A DNA stretch of 64,000 bases from a virus: positions 1 through 64,000 of IMG/VR virus record IMGVR_UViG_3300008108_000002, one strand, 5' to 3'. Made by a program: the position numbers and the translations under genes. Within the stretch, counting starts at the first letter, position 1. Every line of letters begins with the position of its first letter. Below the pieces are notes generated by a model, which had not been told where the DNA came from, did no database searches, and worked only from the letters and a program-made list of their open reading frames with translations. This document shows positions 57,843-64,000 of the stretch, one piece after another.

Positions 57843-59285
57843 CTTTTCTAAGTCGAAAGGGTAATTAGCTTCTTTATAAAAAGTCTTACGTTGGGTCAAG
57901 TGCCGTTTAGCAAACTTACAACTACTGGTTATGTCGTAGATTTGTACATGGTCTTTATCTTCTGCTTTACGAATTCCTCGACCGATGCTTTGGATAACAC
58001 GGACGAATGATTTTCCAGGTTCAATGAGAACCAGATTAAAAATCCTAGGTATGTTGATACCAACAGCAGCCACACCATATGTTGCCACAATAATTTTATT
58101 ACTTGAGGTTGCAACTTCGTCATATTCTTCTTTCCTTTCATTCATATTGGTAGCACCGCTAACAAATACACTACCGGGTAATCTATTAACAATCTCTTTT
58201 CCTGCATTAACCCTATCAACAAGGATCAATGTATTGCCTGTATTATTGATACCACTGATTAAACTAGCAATCTTATCTAATCGTTCACTATCTTCTAGTA
58301 AGTGTTTCAATTCACTCTGATAGTTAGTAAACTCTTTCCCATCTTGTAATTGCATAATATTAACGTGACAACGTGCTAATACACCCTGATCTTGCAATTC
58401 ACTTGCTGATAGTTTACCAATCACATTGCCCAAACTAACAAAGATACTTTGTGCTTCAAACTTAGCTTTAGGGATAGTTCCTGTTAAGCCCCAACGAATG
58501 GGCACTTTAGCAAATACACTTGTAAGTAATGTTTTGAGTGCGTCAGCTTTAGCCATGTGAACTTCATCGACCATAACACAAACTACATCTTCAATGAAGT
58601 CACCGATCTCTACTTCAGCTTCACCACTCTTTGTTTTCTTAAGCATGTTATTTAAACTCTGCCAAGTGCATATGGTATGTGTCTTGTTGTATTCTTTACG
58701 ATCACCAAAGTATACACCAACATCTAATCCTAGATTAATGTAGTCTGCCTCTGTCTGTGTTACTAATGATTTGTTTGGAACGATAACAATACTACGTCCA
58801 TACTTCTCAATACTATAGCTTAGTGCGGCAGTCATCAATGTCTTACCTGCACCTGTAGCAATCTCTTGCAATGACTGTGGGTTCTCTAGGAAGTTATTAA
58901 CAATTTCAATTTGATAGTCACGTAGTACTACTGGCTTACCTTCTTGTGGATGACCTTTAGGCCAGTTCTTATGTTTGAATGTATCCTCTGAAACTTTGTC
59001 AAAAGTAAAGGTTGTAGTATAGTCTCTTAGGTCTTCTAAGTCAATATCATATCCAATACGATCCAGTACTGGTAATATTTCTGGTAACAGGTTAATGTAT
59101 GTACTTCCGGCTAAACTGAAGTAACTAACCTTACCATTCCATCTACCTAGTCTGACTGCAGGTAGATACCTTGCTCCGGGTATTTCATATTCAAACATCT
59201 TCATCAGAGTTTTTCGTTCCGATAAATCAAGTCCTTCTATTTTTACATTAACTTCGTCTTTGACAATTATTTTACATTGTTTCAT
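57828..59285 (-). CDS. uvsW: UvsW-like DNA helicase
   Basis: 485-residue superfamily-2 helicase: LRDYQIEIVNNFL, Walker A ATGAGKT, DEVHMAKA (Walker B), TGTIPKAK (motif III) and SIGRGIRKAEDKD (motif VI). The N-terminal 100 residues match the UvsW DNA-recognition part (YEIPGARYLPAVRLGRWNG). UvsW resolves recombination forks and R-loops and turns off origin replication late. Overlaps the HARP-like gene by four bases. Confidence 0.93.
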   Translation of the reverse strand: MKQCKIIVKDEVNVKIEGLDLSERKTLMKMFEYEIPGARYLPAVRLGRWNGKVSYFSLAGSTYINLLPEILPVLDRIGYDIDLEDLRDYTTTFTFDKVSEDTFKHKNWPKGHPQEGKPVVLRDYQIEIVNNFLENPQSLQEIATGAGKTLMTAALSYSIEKYGRSIVIVPNKSLVTQTEADYINLGLDVGVYFGDRKEYNKTHTICTWQSLNNMLKKTKSGEAEVEIGDFIEDVVCVMVDEVHMAKADALKTLLTSVFAKVPIRWGLTGTIPKAKFEAQSIFVSLGNVIGKLSASELQDQGVLARCHVNIMQLQDGKEFTNYQSELKHLLEDSERLDKIASLISGINNTGNTLILVDRVNAGKEIVNRLPGSVFVSGATNMNERKEEYDEVATSSNKIIVATYGVAAVGINIPRIFNLVLIEPGKSFVRVIQSIGRGIRKAEDKDHVQIYDITSSCKFAKRHLTQRKTFYKEANYPFDLEKLTYR

Positions 59286-60283
59286 TTTATTGTTACCGGG
59301 GTACTATTTACAACTTGTATCACTTTGTCTGCACTTATTTCTATTGCAGTATTGATGGTATGTGCTGGGCAGATTACTACATAGTTTTTTAATGTGTTAT
59401 TACTCACATTACTTTTTGTAACTATCTCTATATTCTTTTCTTTTAATCCTATAACCAAATCCATCAATAAGCTAGAAAAACTATGTGTTACGGATAACAC
59501 TACAGCTTCACAACCAATCAATGGTAGTAGTTCTACTAGGTCTGTTAATTGAGATTTTTCTATTTCGGGACGTGTATTAGCGGCAAACTTTAATACATCA
59601 TCTATGTATAATGATTTATCTATTTCTACACCATACGTAGCTAACTTAGAAAAGCATAAAGGCGTCTTTTCTAATGGAATGTCTATAATTGATTCATGTA
59701 AGTATTCGTTTATACCAGCAATTAACAAATTACCGGACACTTCACATAATGTAGGATTCCATACTTTAATATGTTCAAACTGTTCAGCCACAATTAACAT
59801 GTGTTTAATGTCATCACAGAAATTAATTAGCTTATAGTTATCTGCAATGAGTGTTACTATTTTTTTCAAATTGGGTTCATTATAGTTTACAGTCCACTCT
59901 CGTTTATCTTTATCCCAATCACTGGTATTAATGTTTCTAAGTTCTTTGATAAAGTTTGTTTTATAGGGAGTACGTATGACTATCTTACCATTATCTAATT
60001 GTGCATATGCTGTAGTATATTCAGGTGAACTATTAATAGGTTCCTTTTTCCATGAAAGGTTTACTAACATATTAGCATCTAGTTCTTGTTTGGCTAATTG
60101 TCTAGCATATCTAATTGTTATCTTATTCAATAACTCTGCTTGATTAGTAGTTACAGGTTTGCCGGCACCTATGAAATTAATTTCAATGTTAGATAAGAAT
60201 CGATTGTCATAGGAACCTAAACTAACATTATGCAATAGATAATGTATCAGTTGTTCTTTTGTAGTAGGTTTCACTTTTGACAT
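59282..60283 (-). CDS. HARP-domain-like protein
   Basis: 333 residues. IVIRTPYKTNFIKELRNI, then WDKDKREWTVNYNEP and a following helix fit the HARP domain of SMARCAL1-type annealing helicases (a WDxxxKxW core). No helicase motif is present in this protein, but uvsW follows with a four-base overlap. The pair may work as a two-part annealing or fork-remodelling machine (inference). The ATG is six bases from TATAAT with no Shine-Dalgarno. Confidence 0.7.
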   Translation of the reverse strand: MSKVKPTTKEQLIHYLLHNVSLGSYDNRFLSNIEINFIGAGKPVTTNQAELLNKITIRYARQLAKQELDANMLVNLSWKKEPINSSPEYTTAYAQLDNGKIVIRTPYKTNFIKELRNINTSDWDKDKREWTVNYNEPNLKKIVTLIADNYKLINFCDDIKHMLIVAEQFEHIKVWNPTLCEVSGNLLIAGINEYLHESIIDIPLEKTPLCFSKLATYGVEIDKSLYIDDVLKFAANTRPEIEKSQLTDLVELLPLIGCEAVVLSVTHSFSSLLMDLVIGLKEKNIEIVTKSNVSNNTLKNYVVICPAHTINTAIEISADKVIQVVNSTPVTIK

Positions 60284-60289
60284 ATTAAT

Positions 60290-60318
60290 ATTATAGTACT
60301 TATGATAGTAGAAAGCAA
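60290..60318 (-). promoter_or_regulatory. Sigma70-type promoter of the HARP-uvsW unit
   Basis: TTGCTT, 17 bp, TATAAT, six bases, ATG. TTGCTT also resembles a T4 MotA box, but the spacing fits a -35 better. Confidence 0.8.
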
Positions 60319-60328
60319 GTGAATAGGC

Positions 60329-60352
60329 AAAAAAAGAGGACCGAAGTCCTCT
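60329..60352 (-). terminator. Terminator after the AAA+ gene
   Basis: Stem AGAGGAC / GTCCTCT with a TTCG loop on the minus strand, followed by T7. A 74-base 3' region separates it from the stop at 60427. Confidence 0.93.
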
Positions 60353-60426
60353 ATAAAATTAACTTAAGGAGATGAAAAAATTATCGAAACGGACTTATTG
60401 ACATTGCCGTTACGCACACTGCAGGG

Positions 60427-61455
60427 TTATGCTTTCATACAAGTTGTCTTAGCAAGATTCTGCCAGTTGTTGGGGCTAATCTTAACTAAGTCTGCAATCT
60501 TCAAACACATACGCAAGGACACTTCACGCAATTTAGTGTGATTGTCCCACATAAAGCTAATCACGGTTTGTGATTGTTCTTCAGTAAAATCATAATCTTT
60601 GAACAAACCACCATCAGCGTCACGATGTACTTGCTTGATACGCAACATCTTGTCACGATCACCATCAATAGTCAAGTCAAGAAAGTGACAACGTGACTGC
60701 AATGCCTCTAAGTGATCCTGCAATTTCTTAGACTTCAAGTTGCCGAATTTCAAGTTAGTGATAAAGATAGCACTACCATTGAAGTTGAAAGTATTCGGGA
60801 TACCTTCTTCACGCAACAACCGACTGTCAGAGTTCCAGCAAATTCTACGTGTCTTGCCTGAATCAAGTGCGGCCTTTAGAATGTTCAAACTCAAGTCATC
60901 AGTAAAAACTGAATCGCAATCATCAAAAATTAACACATTCTTTGTGTCAGAATACTTGTACAGTTGAGTATACAAACCCAATGCTGTCATAGCACCTTTA
61001 ACAATCTGAAAACGCACACGTTTGCCTGCAAGCTTGTCAAACATGCTTGCTTTCTCCATTTGTGTCTCAACACCATATGATTTGCCGACACCGGGCGGGC
61101 CTGAAACAATCATAGCACGAATATCACCATTGATACATGCACGTGACATTTCATCAAGGACCTCAAAACGAGTAGCAATACGGTCCATTGCTTCTTGTTC
61201 TGTTTCTTTCACAACTTCTTTCTTAAACTCTACTACAGCATTAGCCATAACTTTATCTCCATTTAAAAATTCAATATTATCAATCGTATCTACTAAAACT
61301 TTAATTTCAGCACTACGACCCGGGAATTGACCATCATTTTTAACAGTCACATAACTACCTTTTTTACTTGTCTGAAAACCCTTGACAAGTGTAAACACTT
61401 CACCTTTAACTGCTTCATTGCGATAAGAACCTGACAAAATGCGAACTGTAGACAT
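60427..61455 (-). CDS. AAA+ ATPase
   Basis: 342 residues. Walker A VSGPPGVGKS near 120, Walker B VLIFDDCDS, sensor ITNLKF and an Arg-finger-like SRCHFLDL. An N-terminal 80-residue beta domain (YRNEAVKGEVFTLVKGFQTS) looks like an SH3-like barrel. It is not gp44 and not a known T4 gene. I recall similar ATPases in aquatic T4-like phages, unnamed. Monocistronic with a strong promoter, AGGAG site and terminator, so early high expression is likely. Confidence 0.8.
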   Translation of the reverse strand: MSTVRILSGSYRNEAVKGEVFTLVKGFQTSKKGSYVTVKNDGQFPGRSAEIKVLVDTIDNIEFLNGDKVMANAVVEFKKEVVKETEQEAMDRIATRFEVLDEMSRACINGDIRAMIVSGPPGVGKSYGVETQMEKASMFDKLAGKRVRFQIVKGAMTALGLYTQLYKYSDTKNVLIFDDCDSVFTDDLSLNILKAALDSGKTRRICWNSDSRLLREEGIPNTFNFNGSAIFITNLKFGNLKSKKLQDHLEALQSRCHFLDLTIDGDRDKMLRIKQVHRDADGGLFKDYDFTEEQSQTVISFMWDNHTKLREVSLRMCLKIADLVKISPNNWQNLAKTTCMKA

Positions 61456-61489
61456 AGCTTCTCCTGTGTGTTAATCAATCAATACAAGT

Positions 61490-61518
61490 ATTATAGCACG
61501 AATGCCATTTATTAGCAA
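61490..61518 (-). promoter_or_regulatory. Promoter cassette copy 1 (AAA+ gene)
   Basis: TTGCTA, 17 bp, TATAAT, with a dyad AATACTTGTATT just after the -10 (61481-61492). Near-identical to the cassettes at 61889 and 62329. Confidence 0.82.
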
Positions 61519-61859
61519 ATTTTACGATGTGCGAATTCAAAAATTATACTAGCTTTACCGTGTTTAACATATACACCAGTCTTTCCTGCATGAATTAGTA
61601 ACTGTTCTACTTCATTACTAATTTTATCAGCAAGTTGCGGTGCCTCAACTTTGACAGTCATAAATTTTTCACGGAAATTCAAAAACACACGACTACGAAA
61701 GTATGCAGTTTCAGCCGCTTTTTTCAATAATTCACCTGATAAAATTTGATCTTTAGTATATAAATGCTTGTGATCACTATTGTACTGTTCACAATCTTGC
61801 CGGGCGTACCAAGCAGTTGTGCTAGTGCGTGAATCTTCATCAACGTTGAAATAAGACAT
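61512..61859 (-). CDS. Hypothetical protein
   Basis: 115 residues from the ATG at 61859 (MSYFNVDEDSRTSTTAWYAR), preceded by AAAGGAG. A LYTKDQILSGELLKKAAETA helix and a beta-rich end (GVYVKHGKASIIFEFAHRK). Unrecognised. The frame extends upstream to 61907, across the promoter, which is not coding. Confidence 0.65.
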   Translation of the reverse strand: MSYFNVDEDSRTSTTAWYARQDCEQYNSDHKHLYTKDQILSGELLKKAAETAYFRSRVFLNFREKFMTVKVEAPQLADKISNEVEQLLIHAGKTGVYVKHGKASIIFEFAHRKIC

Positions 61860-61888
61860 ATAAGCTCCTTTAATCAATCTATACAAGT

Positions 61889-61917
61889 ATTGTAGCACAA
61901 TGCCCATTTATTGTCAA
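61889..61917 (-). promoter_or_regulatory. Promoter cassette copy 2
   Basis: TTGACA, 17 bp, TACAAT on the minus strand, dyad ATACTTGTAT at 61881-61890. Drives the 115-residue gene. Confidence 0.85.
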
Positions 61918-61918
61918 A

Positions 61919-62296
61919 TTATGCTACCTTACGAAAATACTGATAGGGCAAGCCCAATGTATAGCACAAGTACTCATCATCACCCTGAGTGTCCTCAGCT
62001 TCGTGGATCCAGCGCATTGCTGTTGCACGGTCCTTAGCACCAGCATCAATCAATGATTGAATCCGTTGCTCAAAAACAACAGTTGCAGTAGACTCTGCCT
62101 CTTTACGGGCCTTGTCTTCGGCTTCAATAGCCACACGGAGTCCTTCAAATTCTGCATCAAAATCTGCCAGAGTCCAACCCGAAGTATCAACACCACGAGG
62201 ACGAACACCATAAGCGTCCTTATACATATCCCAATATATAGATTGGGCTTGTTCCAACTGAGTCAACTCTTCCCAAGATTTGAATTCTGTAGTCAT
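61919..62296 (-). CDS. Hypothetical protein
   Basis: 125 residues: SWEELTQLEQAQSIYWDMYK, DAYGVRPRGVDTSGWTLADF, then a charged helix and DDEYLCYTLGLPYQYF. I recall this YWDxYKDAYGxRPR motif from small proteins in many phages, function unknown. GAGGACT precedes the ATG. Confidence 0.68.
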   Translation of the reverse strand: MTTEFKSWEELTQLEQAQSIYWDMYKDAYGVRPRGVDTSGWTLADFDAEFEGLRVAIEAEDKARKEAESTATVVFEQRIQSLIDAGAKDRATAMRWIHEAEDTQGDDEYLCYTLGLPYQYFRKVA

Positions 62297-62328
62297 TTGT
62301 AGTCCTCTTTATCAGTTTCAATACAAGT

Positions 62329-62357
62329 ATTGTATCACGGGACCCATTTATTGTCAA
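62329..62357 (-). promoter_or_regulatory. Promoter cassette copy 3
   Basis: TTGACA, 17 bp, TACAAT, dyad AATACTTGTATT at 62320-62331. Overlaps the last bases of the gene ending at 62354. Confidence 0.85.
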
Positions 62358-63193
62358 CCGTGTACTATTTCCCAATTTTTAATACTCAAGTATTCAAATC
62401 CGTCTAAAGTCTTACAAAAAGTTGTTCCTGAGATTACAATTTGCTCATTTTTATTGAAAAAATGCTCCCAAAGCTTCAATAAAGTGTTGTTAGGTTGCAA
62501 CGCAATCAATACTCCGGTTCCGTTTGTAGTTTTTAACCAATAATGATATGCATCCAATGATTTAGTTTTCCTACGTAAACGTCTTAATGGCGTAAGAACT
62601 ATTGACTGCTGTTTACCGTTCATCTTATTATTTGTAGACCATTCTTGTTTAAGTACAAGTTCTGATTTAACCGCATCAAGTTTTACATCATAGTCATAGA
62701 ATGATGGCAAGTAATAAGCCAATCCAAACATCTTATCTACAATTTTTTTACGATCACCGTGAACAAACTCATTAAGGTCTGTTCTATAACTAGTAAACCT
62801 GGTGTTTACTAGTTTCATCATCATAATTTTTTTGCTGTAGTAGTTAGCAATAGTATCTGCTAATGTTCTGTCGTCTGCGGTTATGTTTCTAAACAATTCA
62901 TTATCAGTAAGTTTAGTTACAGTACTAACACTATTTGCCCGCATTCTATTCCAAGTTACACTCAATGCTAGTACATCTTCTGTAAATTCGTAAATTTCAT
63001 ATTTTTTTACATTAGGATTAATTCTATAATCAAAGGTAAATAAATCATCTGCTTGTATGCCAGAAATTTGAGCGGATGACAAATTGATAGTGCTGTTTAA
63101 ACTACTCAAGTTAATGTTACCTAGAGAATTTGTACCTGCAGATATACCTGATGCACCGTACCCTGTTATTGAAGGACAAGATGTTGTAGACAT
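62354..63193 (-). CDS. Hypothetical protein
   Basis: 279 residues. A Ser/Gly/Asn-rich N-terminal 50 residues (NLSSLNSTINLSSAQISG) precede a folded part with KIMMMKLVNTRFTSYRTDLN and TPLRRLRRKTKSLDAYHYWL. No family recognised. The mix of a fibre-like start and a globular end is odd. GGAAT weakly supports the start. Confidence 0.62.
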   Translation of the reverse strand: MSTTSCPSITGYGASGISAGTNSLGNINLSSLNSTINLSSAQISGIQADDLFTFDYRINPNVKKYEIYEFTEDVLALSVTWNRMRANSVSTVTKLTDNELFRNITADDRTLADTIANYYSKKIMMMKLVNTRFTSYRTDLNEFVHGDRKKIVDKMFGLAYYLPSFYDYDVKLDAVKSELVLKQEWSTNNKMNGKQQSIVLTPLRRLRRKTKSLDAYHYWLKTTNGTGVLIALQPNNTLLKLWEHFFNKNEQIVISGTTFCKTLDGFEYLSIKNWEIVHG

Positions 63194-63219
63194 TTAATTT
63201 ATTCCTATGTTTATGATAT

Positions 63220-63248
63220 ATTATATCACGGTGTTGATTAAACTACAA
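63220..63248 (-). promoter_or_regulatory. Sigma70-type promoter upstream of 63193
   Basis: TTGTAG, 17 bp, TATAAT, 27 bases before the ATG. It lacks the AATAC dyad of the cassettes. Confidence 0.65.
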
Positions 63249-63255
63249 TCACATC

Positions 63256-63714
63256 TTACCCGATTGTAATATCTTCCATTCCAGCTGTACGCAATCGTAC
63301 AATGTGACCTAGTTGCCATTGTTTTGCTTCAATGCCTTTAAGCACACCTAACCAACGATTACGTAGTAATGCAACTTCGTTGATAATGGTTTCATAGTCA
63401 ATGACTTCATCTTCGCCGTCAACATATTTTTCAGCATCACGACTTGTTAATGCACGATTATATGCTTCCAAATATTTTTGAAAGTGTTTACGTCGGATTT
63501 TTCGTAATTGTAAATTTAGATAACCCAACACAGCTTCAATTTCTTGAAGCTGGTTGAATCGATGTTCAGTAACTCCGGGCAATGCCGCAATGTTCTTTTC
63601 TACGTTACCATAGATTTTAACATCTTGCTTTGCAGATAATAACTCGTTTTCATAATGCGAGATAAAATCAGGAATTACTGATATACTTGCGCTTACTCTG
63701 GTGTACCAATTCAT
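63256..63714 (-). CDS. uvsY: UvsY-like recombination mediator
   Basis: 152 residues: NWYTRVSASISVIPDFISHY, then FNQLQEIEAVLGYLNLQLRK, SRDAEKYVDGE and RNRWLGVLKGIEAKQWQLGH. These match the UvsY homologues of T4-like cyanophages as I recall them. UvsY helps load UvsX recombinase onto gp32-coated ssDNA; neither partner lies in this window. Helical throughout. Three bases after the acidic gene. Confidence 0.75.
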   Translation of the reverse strand: MNWYTRVSASISVIPDFISHYENELLSAKQDVKIYGNVEKNIAALPGVTEHRFNQLQEIEAVLGYLNLQLRKIRRKHFQKYLEAYNRALTSRDAEKYVDGEDEVIDYETIINEVALLRNRWLGVLKGIEAKQWQLGHIVRLRTAGMEDITIG

Positions 63715-63717
63715 TGA

Positions 63718-63969
63718 TTACCAATCTTCGTCTTGGTCTTCATCTTCTTCAAATTCTTCGTAGTCTTCCTCAATATCATGTTGTTCAGCGTAACCTTTCA
63801 ATGCACCTAGCATCTCCTTGTCACCTCTGAACGCACTTTTGATATCGTCAGCTTCGTAGTTGTTATCAATCAATAAATTGATTAATGTGTCTGCGGCATC
63901 ACTACGTTCATTAAAATCAATATGTGAACGTAGTGCATCCCAAACTTCAGCAACAAAATCTAAACTCAT
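63718..63969 (-). CDS. Small acidic hypothetical protein
   Basis: 83 residues: AEVWDALRSHIDFNERSDAA, TLINLLIDNNYEADDIKSAF and a tail of almost only Asp and Glu. I recall it beside uvsY in related phages, unnamed. GAGGAGGG before the ATG is a strong ribosome site; the promoter is beyond the window. Confidence 0.68.
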   Translation of the reverse strand: MSLDFVAEVWDALRSHIDFNERSDAADTLINLLIDNNYEADDIKSAFRGDKEMLGALKGYAEQHDIEEDYEEFEEDEDQDEDW

Positions 63970-64000
63970 TCTGTACCCTCCTCCTCAGGTTGTACATTAC

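Noticed and set aside
60313-60318. T4 MotA middle-promoter box (TTGCTT)
   Set aside because: The hexamer is 17 bp from a perfect TATAAT, the distance of a normal -35; MotA boxes sit closer to the -10.
60372-60402. Plus-strand ATG after AAGGAG giving a nine-residue peptide
   Set aside because: Spacing from AAGGAG to ATG is zero, the peptide is tiny and no plus-strand promoter is seen; treated instead as a possible antisense segment of the minus-strand 3' region.
1-64000. tRNA genes
   Set aside because: No cloverleaf with a TTCGA-type T-loop and CCA-like acceptor was found by eye; a dedicated scan could still find a degenerate one.

Overview
The window is part of the genome of a large, AT-rich tailed phage of the T4 type (a contractile-tailed myovirus). 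Direct evidence is a set of T4-family genes: tail sheath gp18, tail tube gp19, neck gp13 and gp14, tail completion gp15, head completion gp4, small terminase gp16, clamp loader gp44 and gp62, helicase gp41, primase gp61, UvsW, UvsY, dNMP kinase gp1 and a gp31/GroES-like co-chaperonin. Many of the unnamed genes resemble those of T4-like phages of aquatic bacteria, by recall only. No photosynthesis gene, tRNA or host gene is visible, so the host is not fixed by this window. About 77 genes are called; most lie on the minus strand and many overlap or abut their neighbours. No gene-free stretch exceeds 300 bases.

Layout. 1-7841: a nucleotidyltransferase/ParB-like fusion (cut by the left edge), a ClpA-type unfoldase, a DnaJ-like protein, a 3-TM holin and two unknown proteins. 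8011-8793: phoH, on the plus strand. 8816-12384: gp44, a GroES-like co-chaperonin and a small gene carrying one motif of a C-family DNA polymerase. 12395-20010: tail or fibre proteins and a GH19 endolysin. 20107-32771: the virion core (gp16, gp4, tail tube, sheath, neck gp13) with candidate packaged proteins, plus gp1 and a zinc/HNH-like gene. 32811-35509: MazG, a PD-(D/E)XK protein and small unknowns. 35616-39788 (plus strand): gp14, gp15 and Nudix, interrupted by an antisense GIY-YIG homing endonuclease. 39814-49467: a second fibre, an exonuclease, scaffold-like and ligase-like virion proteins. 49494-63969: replication and recombination genes (gp41, gp61, DexA-like exonuclease, gp62, UvsW, UvsY), the second polymerase fragment, a ROK sugar kinase, four tandem small paralogues and an AAA+ ATPase.

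Regulation can be read from the sequence. Structural genes are preceded by GATAAATA-like boxes (T4 late-promoter type). Metabolic and replication genes are preceded by sigma70-type promoters with 16-17 bp spacing. In ten genes the -10 or late box sits only 4-6 bases before the start codon and no Shine-Dalgarno is seen, which predicts leaderless mRNAs. In several others the promoter lies inside a hairpin, so that read-through RNA, but not RNA from the local promoter, would fold over the start region.

The observations most worth a second look are: two genes 42 kb apart that together carry the active-site motifs of a bacterial Pol III alpha (DnaE) core, split exactly between two adjacent motifs; an ADP-ribosyltransferase-like protein with a T4 internal-protein type head-targeting leader; the leaderless and promoter-in-hairpin start regions; and three near-identical promoter cassettes with a shared dyad. 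All family calls are from reading motifs; no database search was run.
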